From Clostridia bacterium (GTDB lineage: Bacteria; Bacillota; Clostridia; Christensenellales; Borkfalkiaceae), in assembly GCA_900771345.1 (NCBI GenBank), contig CAAGNQ010000010.1:12786-76785 (forward strand): a stretch of 64,000 nucleotides of DNA. Direction: 5' to 3'. Below the pieces are notes generated by a model. The model did no database searches, was not told where the DNA came from, and worked only from the letters and a program-made list of their open reading frames with translations. A program made the translations under genes and the position numbers. Within the stretch, counting starts at the first letter, position 1, and the number at the start of each line of letters is the position of its first letter. Below are positions 1 through 9,101 of the stretch, in pieces.

Positions 1-174
1 ATGCCTATGTATATTGAAAGTTATGCGCTCGCCGGCGATTACGAAAATGCCAAAAAATACGGCGCTATGAATTGCATTGAGTGTGGTTCTTGCGCATATA
101 ACTGCCCTGCTAAACGCTCGCTTGTTCAAAGTATTAGTATGGCGAAATCAAAAATAAAGGAGTTGAAAATATAA
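1..174 (+). CDS. rnfC: RnfC C-terminal end (partial), electron-transport complex subunit C
   Basis: This is the last 57 residues of an open frame that begins before the window; the in-frame ATG at base 1 is unlikely to be the start. It contains a CxxCxxCxxxCP motif (residues C24, C27, C30, C34 of the visible part), the second [4Fe-4S] ferredoxin motif of RnfC. RnfC is the NADH/FMN-binding peripheral subunit of the Rnf ferredoxin:NAD+ oxidoreductase. The stop TAA overlaps the first base of the rnfD ATG, so the two are translationally coupled. The assignment rests on the cluster motif plus the unmistakable rnfD-G-E-A-B genes that follow. Confidence 0.88.
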   Translation: MPMYIESYALAGDYENAKKYGAMNCIECGSCAYNCPAKRSLVQSISMAKSKIKELKI

Positions 175-1166
175 TGAGTAGCCAAAAATTATATAAGTTT
201 TCTTCCTCTCCTCACGTAAAATCAAGTAGCAGTACCAAAAGGATTATGCTTGACGTTGTTATTGCACTACTTCCTGCAACCGTTATGGGCATAGTTTTGT
301 TTGGTTTAAACGCCTTCTTGCTTATTGCAATCTCTCTTTTATCGGCTGTTGCTAGCGAATTCATCTACCTTTTAATTTGCAAAAAGACTTTTAGAGAAAT
401 TATAAATGGTTTTGATTTCTCAAGCCTTGTAACAGGTCTTTTAATAGGTTTATCAATCGGTAGTCAAACCCCATTATATATTCCTATATTTGCAAGTGCT
501 TTTGCAATTATAGTCGTAAAAATGATTTTTGGTGGAACAGGCAAAAACCTTGTAAACCCTGCAGTTACAGGAAGAATATTTATATTTATGTCTTTTACCT
601 CCTTAATGACAAGTGGTTGGTCAAATCCGTCTATTCCCTCTCTTTCGGGCGATTTTATAACAACGGGTGCAACCGTTTTAGGTGGGCTTTTAGATTCAAC
701 CCTTCCATCACTTTCAAATATTGACCTTCTTCTAGGTTTTGGAGTTGCAGGCTGTATAGGAGAAACTTGCAAGGTAGCGCTTATTCTTGGAGGAGTTTAT
801 CTTGCTATAAGAAAGGTTATAAACATAGGCTATCCGATAATTTACATAGCAGTAACAGGATTATTTTCCGTCGCGTTAAACGGATTTGATTTTGCTTTAT
901 TCTTGCCGTCGATTTTGTCTGGTGGACTTATGCTTGGCGCTATATTTATGGCTACCGATTACACAACATCACCTAACACGACGCTCGGTAACGTTATTTA
1001 TTTTATTCTTTTAGGTTTAGTAACGGCAGGGCTTAGAGTTGCAACAGGGTTAGAAGTCGTTTCATTTGCCATACTTCTTCTTAACCTTTTCGTGCCTCTA
1101 ATTGATAAGTTCATAATAAACCGTCCGTTTGGATATTTTAAGGCTAAAAAGCAAAAGGGGGAATAA
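174..1166 (+). CDS. rnfD: Rnf complex membrane subunit RnfD
   Basis: This 330-aa polytopic membrane protein of the RnfD/NqrB family carries a covalently bound FMN and is part of the ion-translocating core of the Rnf complex. Hydrophobic segments run through most of the chain from about residue 24. The GGTGKNLVNPA stretch near residues 120-130 and the TTGAT sequence at residues 163-167 match the family; the threonine in TTGAT is the likely flavinylated residue. The start ATG overlaps the rnfC stop by one base. It lies second in a C-D-G-E-A-B operon, the order typical of Clostridia, where Rnf couples ferredoxin oxidation to NAD+ reduction and Na+ or H+ export. Confidence 0.95.
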   Translation: MSSQKLYKFSSSPHVKSSSSTKRIMLDVVIALLPATVMGIVLFGLNAFLLIAISLLSAVASEFIYLLICKKTFREIINGFDFSSLVTGLLIGLSIGSQTPLYIPIFASAFAIIVVKMIFGGTGKNLVNPAVTGRIFIFMSFTSLMTSGWSNPSIPSLSGDFITTGATVLGGLLDSTLPSLSNIDLLLGFGVAGCIGETCKVALILGGVYLAIRKVINIGYPIIYIAVTGLFSVALNGFDFALFLPSILSGGLMLGAIFMATDYTTSPNTTLGNVIYFILLGLVTAGLRVATGLEVVSFAILLLNLFVPLIDKFIINRPFGYFKAKKQKGE

Positions 1167-1168
1167 AA

Positions 1169-1771
1169 ATGTCAAAGATTTTTAGTAACGTTTGGATTAA
1201 ATGTATTTCCTTCCTGCTTATCTTATCCGTTCTACTAAGTGGAGTTTTGGCAGTTTTAAACGAACTTCTCTACGTAACGCCTGAAGAAAGAACGAATAGA
1301 GCAATTAGCAAGATTTATGACGGCGCACAAATGAAGATTGAAAACACCGTACTTGATATCGACGCTGGTGATACGGCAATTGAATATGAGTTTGGCAGGA
1401 TAAATAAACTTTATGAGATTGCAAACGAAAACGGCTCGGTGGACAAATTGTTCCAAACGACAGGCTTTAACGGATTTAAAAACGGCACGATTACACTCTG
1501 GGTTAAAGTTATATATCAAAATGAAAAACTAGTTATTGACAAGGTTGTTCTAGAAAGTTACGACAAGCAAACGCTTATGAGCAAACTCGACTCAAATTAT
1601 TACGGCGTTTTTTATAAGGATATAACAAACGCGTATAAAAATGGCGAAATGTTTACTACTGATAACTATGGTGGGAATTTTTATAACCCTATTAGTGGTG
1701 CTACCTACTCTGCTGACGCAGGCAACAACGCCGTTAACTGTGTTATTGCCTATATCGGAGGTGCAAAGTAA
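1169..1771 (+). CDS. rnfG: Rnf complex subunit RnfG (covalent FMN)
   Basis: A 200-aa protein with one N-terminal membrane anchor (about residues 10-30) and an extracytoplasmic FMN-binding domain. The SGATYS motif near residue 176 is the flavinylation site of the RnfG/NqrC family, in which FMN is attached to the threonine by a phosphoester bond, normally by an ApbE transferase (not in this window). It starts 2 bases after rnfD and its stop overlaps the rnfE start (TAATG arrangement). Length and topology are normal for the family. Confidence 0.95.
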   Translation: MSKIFSNVWIKCISFLLILSVLLSGVLAVLNELLYVTPEERTNRAISKIYDGAQMKIENTVLDIDAGDTAIEYEFGRINKLYEIANENGSVDKLFQTTGFNGFKNGTITLWVKVIYQNEKLVIDKVVLESYDKQTLMSKLDSNYYGVFYKDITNAYKNGEMFTTDNYGGNFYNPISGATYSADAGNNAVNCVIAYIGGAK

Positions 1772-2412
1772 TGAAAACTAATATTAAGAAAATTGCTACT
1801 GACGGCATAATCACGAATAACCCAATCTTAAAACTAGTGCTTGGAACTTGCCCAACGCTAGCACTTACGACTGCAGCGTCAAACGGAATCGGAATGGGAG
1901 TTGCTGTAACCTTTGTTTTAATTTGCAGTAACCTTTTTGTTTCGCTACTTAGAAAAATCATACCTAATCAAGTGAGAATACCTGCATTTGTGTTAATTAT
2001 TGCATCATTCGTTACAATCGTTAGGCTTGCGCTAGATAAATTTTTGCCAAGTATTTACGAATCTTTAGGGCTATATCTTCCACTAATAGTAGTTAACTGT
2101 ATAATACTTGCAAGGGCTGAAAGTTTTGCCAGCAAAAATTCACCCTTTGCGTCTGTTCTTGACGGTTTATTTATGGGAATAGGTTTTACTCTTGCACTAA
2201 CCTTGATGGGCGCATTTAGAGAAATTCTCGGTGCAGGCGCAGTATTTGGAATAAAACTTTGGGACTTTAAGATTGAGTTCTTCTCATCAAGTGCCGGCGC
2301 ATTCTTTACTTTTGCACTCTTTATTGCTCTCTTTAGTTTTATCACGAGTGTAATAAAACTGAAGAAAAAGAGAAAAAACGCTCAAATAAATCAAACTCAG
2401 GAGGCTAACTAA
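1771..2412 (+). CDS. rnfE: Rnf complex membrane subunit RnfE
   Basis: A 213-aa integral membrane protein of the RnfA/RnfE/NqrD family. NPILKLVLGTCPTLA near the N-terminus and the MGIGFTLALTLMGAFREILGAG region around residues 130-152 are family signatures; the cysteine in GTCP and the one in VNCI are candidates for binding the intramembrane Fe-S cluster shared with RnfA. About six transmembrane helices are visible, ending in a lysine-rich tail. The start codon overlaps the rnfG stop by one base and rnfA follows after 2 bases. Confidence 0.95.
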   Translation: MKTNIKKIATDGIITNNPILKLVLGTCPTLALTTAASNGIGMGVAVTFVLICSNLFVSLLRKIIPNQVRIPAFVLIIASFVTIVRLALDKFLPSIYESLGLYLPLIVVNCIILARAESFASKNSPFASVLDGLFMGIGFTLALTLMGAFREILGAGAVFGIKLWDFKIEFFSSSAGAFFTFALFIALFSFITSVIKLKKKRKNAQINQTQEAN

Positions 2413-2414
2413 TT

Positions 2415-3020
2415 ATGGAATTTATAATGATTTTAGTTTCTGCCGTATTTATTAATAACTTCGTTGTAGTGCAATTTTTAGGAATTTGCCCTTTCCTTGG
2501 CGTTTCAAAAGATTTTAAGAGTGCACTAGGTATGGGGCTTGCCGTAACCTTCGTAATGGCAATAACCTGCTTAATCACCTATCCTATTTATACTTTTATT
2601 TTAGTACCTCTAGAAATCGAATATATGGAAATAATAATCTTTATATTCGCTATCGCCTCTATCGTTCAGATGATAGAAATGGCTCTTAAAAAATATTCGC
2701 CAACCCTATATAATGCAATGGGAATTTATCTACCACTTATCACTACTAACTGTGCAGTTTTAGGTGTTGCCGAACTAGTTATCGACAAAGCGCAAATCGC
2801 TGGTTTAATCGGCATAGAAGTTTCTCAAATGAGTTTAGGATTTGCAGTTTTATATGGGATTTTTGCTGGGCTAGGGTTTACTCTTGCAATAGTGCTTATG
2901 AGTGGGCTTAGAGAAAAAATCGCAAGACTTCCTATAAATAAGCATCTACAAGGCTTCCCGATTGCAATGATTGCCGCTTGTTTTATCGCTATGGCATTCT
3001 ACGTGTTTGCTTTAGTGTAA
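2415..3020 (+). CDS. rnfA: Rnf complex membrane subunit RnfA
   Basis: A 201-aa membrane protein homologous to RnfE and inserted with opposite topology in the known complexes. The sequence shows NNFVVVQFLGICPFLGVS near the N-terminus and TTNCAVLGVA near residues 110-120, with the two cysteines that together with RnfE hold the membrane Fe-S centre, plus GLGFTLAIVLMSGLREK near the C-terminus. About six hydrophobic helices are present. A GGAGGCTAACTAATT leader places a good ribosome binding site within the end of rnfE. Confidence 0.95.
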   Translation: MEFIMILVSAVFINNFVVVQFLGICPFLGVSKDFKSALGMGLAVTFVMAITCLITYPIYTFILVPLEIEYMEIIIFIFAIASIVQMIEMALKKYSPTLYNAMGIYLPLITTNCAVLGVAELVIDKAQIAGLIGIEVSQMSLGFAVLYGIFAGLGFTLAIVLMSGLREKIARLPINKHLQGFPIAMIAACFIAMAFYVFALV

Positions 3021-3029
3021 GGAGAAATT

Positions 3030-3845
3030 ATGAACGTTTTATTATCTTCAACAATAAACCTTAATACAGTATTAATAGTTATTGCAATAGTAGCAGTTTT
3101 AGCAGTTGTTTTCGGTGCGCTTATCGTTTTAATAAGTAAAATTTGTTTTGTTAAAGAGGACGAAAAGGTAAAGGCTGTTACCGAAAATCTAGCAGGCGCT
3201 AACTGTGGTGGCTGTGGCTATGCAGGCTGTGCTGATTTTGCTAAAGCGCTCGCTCAAGGCAAAGTTAAACTTGGTGATTGCAATGCTACTGCTAACTCGG
3301 CAAAAGAAGAGATTGCTAAAATTCTTGACATTCCGTATTCTTCTTCAGTTAAATCTTTTGCAGTAGTAAAATGCGCAGGAGGAACAAACTGTAAGGACAA
3401 ATTTGAATACGTTGGAAACAGTGGCTGTGACGCTGAGAATTCATATCTTGGTGGCAGAAAATTATGCTCGGAAGGCTGTCTTGGTGGTGGCAGTTGTTTG
3501 CTTTCTTGCAAGGAAAACGCCCTTTATCTAAAAGAGGGCGTTGCAATGGTTGATAAAGCAATTTGTGGGGCTTGTGGCGCTTGCGTAAGGGCTTGTCCTA
3601 AAAACCTTGTTGAACTTATTCCAGAAAATGCAAAAGTTTACGTTGCTTGTTCAACAAAATGCCGTGGCAAAGAAGTTATGAATACCTGCACCGTAGGTTG
3701 TATCGGCTGTGGGCTATGTGCTAAAAACTGCCCGGAAAACGCGATAACCATGAAGGATAATCTTCCTGTTATCGATTACTCGAAATGTACGGGTTGTTTA
3801 ACGTGTGCAGTAAAATGCCCAAAAAAAACAATTAAAGAAATTTAA
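3030..3845 (+). CDS. rnfB: Rnf complex ferredoxin-like subunit RnfB
   Basis: A 271-aa protein that receives electrons from reduced ferredoxin. It has an N-terminal membrane helix (about residues 13-38), then the NCGGCGYAGCADFA Fe-S motif typical of RnfB (about residues 58-71), a cysteine-rich middle and two classic CxxCxxCxxxCP ferredoxin motifs: one beginning CGACGACVRACP, and one beginning CIGCGLCAKNCP followed by another, CTGCLTCAVKCP, at the C-terminus. The many clusters match the multi-ferredoxin RnfB of anaerobic Firmicutes. AGGAGAAATT precedes the ATG. It is the last gene of the operon and is followed by a strong terminator. Confidence 0.95.
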   Translation: MNVLLSSTINLNTVLIVIAIVAVLAVVFGALIVLISKICFVKEDEKVKAVTENLAGANCGGCGYAGCADFAKALAQGKVKLGDCNATANSAKEEIAKILDIPYSSSVKSFAVVKCAGGTNCKDKFEYVGNSGCDAENSYLGGRKLCSEGCLGGGSCLLSCKENALYLKEGVAMVDKAICGACGACVRACPKNLVELIPENAKVYVACSTKCRGKEVMNTCTVGCIGCGLCAKNCPENAITMKDNLPVIDYSKCTGCLTCAVKCPKKTIKEI

Positions 3846-3860
3846 GATAAAGAAAATAAA

Positions 3861-3897
3861 AAGTTGCTTATCAAGTTTTGATAAGCAACTTTTTTTT
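3861..3897. terminator. Bidirectional intrinsic terminator between rnfB and yfcE
   Basis: A perfect 14-bp stem (AAGTTGCTTATCAA / TTGATAAGCAACTT) with a 3-base loop is followed by seven T residues on the + strand. The opposite strand also runs into a T-rich tract, so it can serve both converging operons. Confidence 0.93.
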
Positions 3898-3904
3898 AAT
3901 CGAT

Positions 3905-4441
3905 TTATAAACTCGTTTTACAAATAACCTCTCCGTCCAAATCTTTAAGGGTGATAACTCCGTCCTCAAGAACTATATAACTGTTTTTCGTTTGGTTTTT
4001 AGGCAATGATATCGAGCCTGCATTCGCAAAAACAGTTTGCCCAACTCTCTCTATAAATCCCGTATGAAAATGCCCGTAAATAACTCCGTCAAACCTAGTT
4101 TTTGGTGGCGTATCTTTATTATATTTATGCCCGTGCGTTAAAAACACACTTTTATCAGCCGAGATAATAACTGCGCTTTCTAAAAAGTCAAACTCGGAAA
4201 TCATTTTATCAACCTCGCTGTCGCAGTTTCCTTTTATTACGATAAGTTTATCCTTTATTGCGTTTAACTGTTCGCTAACGCTCATAGGCGCGTACTCGGT
4301 TGGGAGTGGATTTCTAGGCCCGTGATTATAAATATCACCTAAAAGAATAAGTTTTTGAGCGTTTTCTTTTTTTAGCGCGTCTATAAGTTTTTTTAAGTGA
4401 AAACTCGAACCATGAACGTCCGAAGCAATAACGTATTTCAT
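3905..4441 (-). CDS. YfcE/MJ0936-family metallophosphoesterase
   Basis: A 178-aa calcineurin-like phosphoesterase. All metal-ligand motifs are visible: DxH at residues 8-10, GD at 35-36, GNCD at 71-74, HGH at 103-105 and GHFH at 123-126. The family (YfcE, MJ0936) hydrolyses phosphodiesters in vitro with Mn2+ or Ni2+; the physiological substrate is not settled. It ends the long leftward gene run and its start overlaps the tcdA stop by 4 bases, so it is co-transcribed with that gene. Confidence 0.88.
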   Translation of the reverse strand: MKYVIASDVHGSSFHLKKLIDALKKENAQKLILLGDIYNHGPRNPLPTEYAPMSVSEQLNAIKDKLIVIKGNCDSEVDKMISEFDFLESAVIISADKSVFLTHGHKYNKDTPPKTRFDGVIYGHFHTGFIERVGQTVFANAGSISLPKNQTKNSYIVLEDGVITLKDLDGEVICKTSL

Positions 4442-5166
4442 TCTCTCTCCTTATTAACAAGGTCTAAAACCACCTGTTCAGCAATAATCAGTCCTGCCGT
4501 TGCAGGCACGAAAATCATACTTGGTGGCGCAGATTTCCCGTCAGATTTAATCAGTTTTTCATCGCTCTTCGGCAACTGCGATTTAACGCTCTCTTCCTCA
4601 GAATAAACGACTTTTACTCCTTTGATATTAAGTTCTTTTAGTTTTTTTCTGATAACCCTTGCAAGAGGGCAACCTTTGGTATCTTCAATTTTTGCTACCG
4701 TAAGTTTTTCAGCGTGGAGTTTCCCTCCCGTTCCCATTGAAGAAATAACGGGAATCTTCTGAGCGTACGCACGGCGTATTATTTCAATCTTCGATGTAAC
4801 CGTGTCAATCGCGTCAACGATATAATCGTACTTTGAAAAATCAACCTCGTCAGCATTTTCAGGGAGATAAAAAATTTTATACGCCCCTATTTGCGCTTCT
4901 TCATTTATAGATAAGAGCCTTTCTTTCATAACTTCAACTTTATGCCGAGACACCGTATGATTTGTCGCAATAATCTGCCTGTTGATATTGGTTTGGTCAA
5001 CAACGTCATTATCAAAAATATCAATTTTCTCAATTCCTGAACGGCAAAGCGCTTCGGCAACGAATCCACCGACGCCACCTACTCCAAAAATTGCAATCTT
5101 CGAATTTTTAAGCGTATTATATCCATCTTCGCCCAGAAGATGTTTCACCCTATCAAATGCTTTCAT
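4438..5166 (-). CDS. tcdA: tRNA threonylcarbamoyladenosine dehydratase TcdA (ThiF/E1-like)
   Basis: A 242-aa member of the ThiF/MoeB/HesA family. The ATP-binding loop GVGGVGG lies at residues 28-34, followed by FDNDVVDQTNINRQ (about 51-64), the adenylate-binding acidic and arginine motif. TcdA (CsdL) makes cyclic t6A at tRNA position 37 by ATP-dependent dehydration. The length and the MKAFDRVKHLLG start fit TcdA better than the sulfur-carrier enzymes MoeB or ThiF. The gene abuts asnA and overlaps yfcE. Confidence 0.87.
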   Translation of the reverse strand: MKAFDRVKHLLGEDGYNTLKNSKIAIFGVGGVGGFVAEALCRSGIEKIDIFDNDVVDQTNINRQIIATNHTVSRHKVEVMKERLLSINEEAQIGAYKIFYLPENADEVDFSKYDYIVDAIDTVTSKIEIIRRAYAQKIPVISSMGTGGKLHAEKLTVAKIEDTKGCPLARVIRKKLKELNIKGVKVVYSEEESVKSQLPKSDEKLIKSDGKSAPPSMIFVPATAGLIIAEQVVLDLVNKERE

Positions 5167-6152
5167 TATAATAGATAAATACCCTTTTTAGCGTTTTCCG
5201 TAATCATTTCTTCCGACCACACGGACGATTGAACTTCGCCTATATGCGCCTTTTTAAGGAAGAACAAGCATAACCTTGACTGACCTATTCCACCACCGAT
5301 AGTTAGAGGAAGTTCGCCGTTTAATATTCCCTTACAATATGGGTTTTCAAGTTTAAGGAGTTCGTTTTTCTTTTTTAACTGTTTAACGAGGCTCTTTTCG
5401 TCAACCCTTATACCCATTGAAGATATTTCCATTGCAATACCTAAAACGTCATACCAGAGCAAAATATCACCGTTTAGTTTCCAGTCGTCGTAATCTGCCG
5501 CCCTGCCGTCGTGTGGAGCACCGTCTTTTAGGGGATTACCTATCCCGTAAATAAACACTGCACCATATTTTTTAGCAATTTCGTTTTCTCTTTGTTTTCT
5601 AGGCATATCCGGATAGAGTTTTTCTAACTCTAGCGTAGATATAAACGCAATATCATTAGGAAGAGGGTTTTTAAGTTGAGGATATTTCTTTTCTACGGCA
5701 ACTGCAAGTTTTTTTAGCGCTTTATAAATAGATTTTACCGTCTTTTTAAGATAAGAAAGTTTCCTATCCTCACGCCTTATAATCTTTTCCCAGTCCCACT
5801 GGTCAACGTAAACGGAGTGGAGATTGTCCAAAACTTCGTCACGACGAATGGCATTCATATCGGTATATAAACCCGTACCGTCGTTAAAATGATATTTAGC
5901 AAGCGCCATTCTCTTCCATTTTGCAAGAGATTGAACGATTTCAACATCTTTTTTTATGGTTAAAATATCAAAACCTACAACCCTTTCGTAGCCGTTTAGG
6001 TGGTCGTTAAGCCCACTGTCTGACGGAACGAAGAGTGGCGCAGAAACACGCGTGAGTTTAAGCGCCTTTGCAAGTTCTCTCTCAAAAGTATCTTTTATGA
6101 ATTTTATTGCCACCTCGGTCTCAATAAGACTGAGCGAACATTCATATTTCAT
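5166..6152 (-). CDS. asnA: Aspartate--ammonia ligase AsnA
   Basis: A 328-aa class II synthetase-fold enzyme that makes asparagine from aspartate, ATP and ammonia in the cytoplasm. Family features include SLSLIETEVAIKFIK at the N-terminus, SDSGLNDHLNGYERVV near residue 50, VYVDQWDWEK near 115 and the ATP-site signature GGGIGQSRLC near residue 290. Length agrees with E. coli AsnA (330 aa). It overlaps glyA by one base and tcdA by one base. Confidence 0.96.
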   Translation of the reverse strand: MKYECSLSLIETEVAIKFIKDTFERELAKALKLTRVSAPLFVPSDSGLNDHLNGYERVVGFDILTIKKDVEIVQSLAKWKRMALAKYHFNDGTGLYTDMNAIRRDEVLDNLHSVYVDQWDWEKIIRREDRKLSYLKKTVKSIYKALKKLAVAVEKKYPQLKNPLPNDIAFISTLELEKLYPDMPRKQRENEIAKKYGAVFIYGIGNPLKDGAPHDGRAADYDDWKLNGDILLWYDVLGIAMEISSMGIRVDEKSLVKQLKKKNELLKLENPYCKGILNGELPLTIGGGIGQSRLCLFFLKKAHIGEVQSSVWSEEMITENAKKGIYLL

Positions 6153-7402
6153 TATTTTATAACTCCTTGATAAAGTGGATATTTTGTGGTGAGTTTCTTA
6201 ACTTCTGCACGAACGAAATCAAACGCATTTTCCTTTTCGTTTATAATCTTGGTAATAAGTTCGGCAATCACCACTGCGTCTGCCTCCTTAAAACCTCTAC
6301 TTGTAATACTTGGTGTCCCGATTCTCACGCCACTTGTGATAAACGGACTCTTTTGGTCAAACGGAATAGCATTCTTATTAACGGTAATATTAACTTCGTC
6401 AAGCATTTTCTCAAGTTCTTTACCCGTAACGTCCTTCTCAGAAAGGTCAAGTAGCATAAGGTGGTTATCCGTGCCTCCCGAAACGAGTTTAATTCCAAGT
6501 TCAATAAATCTCTCGCTCATTGCTTTAGCGTTCTTTAGGATTTGTTCTTGATAAGTCTTAAACTCGGGTTTTAATGCCTCGCCAAACGCTACTGCTTTAG
6601 CGGCAATTATGTGCATAAGTGGTCCACCTTGTGTTCCAGGGAACACTGCCTTATCAATTATCTTTGCGTATTGTTCTTTACATAATATCATACCACCTCT
6701 TGGACCTCTTAAAGTCTTATGAGTTGTCGTGGTAACGAAATCAGCATAAGGAACGGGGCTTGGGTGCAAACCTGTTGCAACAAGACCAGCAATATGCGCA
6801 ATATCAACCATCATATAGCATCCGGCTTTATCACATATTTCCCTAATTCTCTTAAAATCCAAAATTCTTGGATATGCGCTAGCACCACAAACAAAAATGT
6901 TTGGCTTAACTTCTAAAACCTGCCTTTCTAAATCGTCGTAATCAAGCATACCCGTTTGCTCTTTAACCCCGTATCCAACCGAATTAAAATATTTTCCCGA
7001 AACGGTTACAGGGCTACCGTGAGTTAAGTGCCCACCGTGGGCAAGGCTCATACCCATTATAGTATCACCAGGTTTTAATACTGCAAAATAAACTGCAAAG
7101 TTTGCGTTTGCGCCACTATGTGGTTGAACGTTTGCGTGGTCTGCATTAAACAATTTTTTTGCACGCTCAATAGCGAGAGTTTCAGCAATATCAACGAACT
7201 GACACCCACCATAGTATCTATGTGCAGGGTATCCTTCTGCATACTTATTGGTCAAAACGCTACCTGCTGCAAGCATAACGTTTTCAGAAACAAAGTTTTC
7301 GCTTGCAATAAGTTCGATATTATTTTGTTGTCTGTTAAATTCCTTTTCTAGACCTTCATAAAGTTCAGGGTCTTGTGCTTTAATTGAAGATAAATCAATC
7401 AT
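6152..7402 (-). CDS. glyA: Serine hydroxymethyltransferase GlyA
   Basis: A 416-aa PLP enzyme converting serine and tetrahydrofolate to glycine and methylene-tetrahydrofolate, a main source of one-carbon units. The PLP lysine is K229 in [14 protein letters not shown]. Other family motifs are [10 protein letters not shown] (residues 31-40), [14 protein letters not shown] (54-67) and [10 protein letters not shown] (92-101). A GGAGAACAAATATG leader supports the start. Its methylene-THF and glycine feed the purine pathway encoded elsewhere in the window. Confidence 0.97.
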   Translation of the reverse strand: MIDLSSIKAQDPELYEGLEKEFNRQQNNIELIASENFVSENVMLAAGSVLTNKYAEGYPAHRYYGGCQFVDIAETLAIERAKKLFNADHANVQPHSGANANFAVYFAVLKPGDTIMGMSLAHGGHLTHGSPVTVSGKYFNSVGYGVKEQTGMLDYDDLERQVLEVKPNIFVCGASAYPRILDFKRIREICDKAGCYMMVDIAHIAGLVATGLHPSPVPYADFVTTTTHKTLRGPRGGMILCKEQYAKIIDKAVFPGTQGGPLMHIIAAKAVAFGEALKPEFKTYQEQILKNAKAMSERFIELGIKLVSGGTDNHLMLLDLSEKDVTGKELEKMLDEVNITVNKNAIPFDQKSPFITSGVRIGTPSITSRGFKEADAVVIAELITKIINEKENAFDFVRAEVKKLTTKYPLYQGVIK

Positions 7403-7431
7403 ATTTGTTCTCCTTTGTCTATAGTAAAATT

Positions 7432-7845
7432 TTATTCTTCTTTATTTATAATCTGCACGATTTTTGGTGCAAACTTTTTTGATTTTTTTAATCGTTTATC
7501 AATAAACGGTAATATTAAGTACCAAACAATTATTGAACCCACGCTTAAAAAGAGCATATAAATCTCTTCCCCTATAACTAAATAGGTCAAAAGCGCAGAT
7601 ATAATTATAAGAATTAGTGGCACTAAAAAGGCTAGTATAGCGCCGATAAGTTTGCTACAACTCGTCATTTCAACAATGACGCTATCCCCTTCTTTTGCAC
7701 CGAGTGAATTATCTGCATAAAGAATAGCGGCTGTTGCGTTTTTAGGGAACATGCACATTCCACATTTAGAACATTCGTCCTTTTTATCCACACTAACGCT
7801 TGCAAACGCCCTCTCGGTTTTTTTTACTATTCCTAACTCTCTCAT
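7432..7845 (-). CDS. rseC: RseC/MucC-family (SoxR reduction) membrane protein
   Basis: A 137-aa protein with an N-terminal soluble region carrying a CxxCxxC cysteine cluster (DECSKCGMC near residues 19-27), then two transmembrane helices at about residues 66-110 and a basic C-terminus. This is the RseC_MucC architecture; in E. coli RseC works with the Rnf-like Rsx complex to reduce SoxR, and in Clostridia such genes often accompany rnf. Here rnf lies about 4 kb away on the other strand. It overlaps hisS by 4 bases. Function in this organism is inferred. Confidence 0.75.
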   Translation of the reverse strand: MRELGIVKKTERAFASVSVDKKDECSKCGMCMFPKNATAAILYADNSLGAKEGDSVIVEMTSCSKLIGAILAFLVPLILIIISALLTYLVIGEEIYMLFLSVGSIIVWYLILPFIDKRLKKSKKFAPKIVQIINKEE

Positions 7846-9089
7846 AAATCTTTTTCTAATAGTGCAGAAAAGGATAATTCTTGCTCACTGCCATCTTGCA
7901 TATTTTTAAGTTTAACAATGCCCTTTTCCAGTTCGTTCGAGCCTATCACAGCCACGTACTTTGCACCGATTTTATCAGCATACTTAAACTGTGATTTAAT
8001 GCCCCTGTTCATATGGTCGGTATCGGCTATAATTCCCTTTTGCCTTAATTGGTTAGTCAGTTCAAACGCCTTTTCCCCTTCCTTTTCGCCCATAGGCGCA
8101 AAATAAATTGTCACTTTATTATCGTTAGGGATGTTCACGCCTGTATTTTCTAGTAGCATAAGTATTCTTTCAATACCTACTGCAAAGCCTATTCCCGGAA
8201 AGTCTTGACCACCTAACTGGCTTATTAGTCCGTCGTATCTTCCACCACCACAAACAGTGCCTTGCGCCCCGATATTTTCAGAAACAAACTCAAAAACAGT
8301 TCTCGTGTAGTAATCAAGCCCTCTAACTATTCCTGAATCAATCTTATAACTTACGCCTGCTAAATCTAAAAGCCTTTGAACTTTATTAAAATGCTCTTTG
8401 CAGTCTTCACAAATATAATCCAAAATCTTCGGTGCGTCTTTATTGATTTTCTTGCAATCTTCATTCTTGCAGTCCAAAATTCTTAAGGGGTTCTTTTCAA
8501 GCCTATCCTTGCAGAGATTACACATATTATCGATATTTTTATTAAAGTAATCTTTTAGCGCCTCTTCGTATTTTTTTCTGCATTCTTTGCAACCTATACT
8601 GTTGATATAAAGAGTAACGTTTTCTATACCGACCTCTTTAATAAAGGTATTTGCAAGAAGAATGGTTTCTGCGTCAATATTTGCGTCGTTTGCCCCTAAA
8701 AATTCCACGCCAAACTGGTGAAATTCTCTTAACCTTCCAGCTTGAGGGCGTTCATAACGGAAACATTGAGTTATATAAAATAGTTTTTGAGGGAGAGCGC
8801 TTTGGTGCATACCGTTTTCCACAAACGACCTTGCAACGCCTGCCGTTCCCTCTGGCTTAAGCGTTATGCTTCTTCCACCTTTATCGAGAAAGGTATACAT
8901 TTCTTTGTTTACGATATCGGTCGTTTCACCAACACCACGAAGAAATACCTCCGTGTGCTCAAAAGTTGGCGTTCTAATCTCTAATGCGCCAAACGTCTTT
9001 GCGACCTTTCTTGCTATATTTTCAACGTATTGCCACTTATAACTGTCTTGTGGCAAAACGTCTTTTGTTCCCTTTGGCATATTTATCAT
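7842..9089 (-). CDS. hisS: Histidine--tRNA ligase HisS
   Basis: A 415-aa class II aminoacyl-tRNA synthetase. PKGTKDVLP opens the protein; motif 2 is visible as FRYERPQAGRLREFHQFG (about residues 111-128); the histidine-specific motifs GLDYYTRTVFE and GGGRYDGLI are near 260 and 285; the C-terminal anticodon-binding domain follows. A cysteine-rich insertion (several CxxC pairs, about residues 165-235) is common in bacterial HisRS and may bind zinc. ATG at 9089 precedes a second possible ATG three codons later. Confidence 0.97.
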   Translation of the reverse strand: MINMPKGTKDVLPQDSYKWQYVENIARKVAKTFGALEIRTPTFEHTEVFLRGVGETTDIVNKEMYTFLDKGGRSITLKPEGTAGVARSFVENGMHQSALPQKLFYITQCFRYERPQAGRLREFHQFGVEFLGANDANIDAETILLANTFIKEVGIENVTLYINSIGCKECRKKYEEALKDYFNKNIDNMCNLCKDRLEKNPLRILDCKNEDCKKINKDAPKILDYICEDCKEHFNKVQRLLDLAGVSYKIDSGIVRGLDYYTRTVFEFVSENIGAQGTVCGGGRYDGLISQLGGQDFPGIGFAVGIERILMLLENTGVNIPNDNKVTIYFAPMGEKEGEKAFELTNQLRQKGIIADTDHMNRGIKSQFKYADKIGAKYVAVIGSNELEKGIVKLKNMQDGSEQELSFSALLEKDL

Positions 9090-9101
9090 AATACTTTTTC
9101 C

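Noticed and set aside
464..772. 102-residue frame on the - strand inside rnfD
   Set aside because: It is antisense to a conserved gene with no start signal; similar long antisense frames inside glyA, topA, smc and purL were dropped for the same reason.
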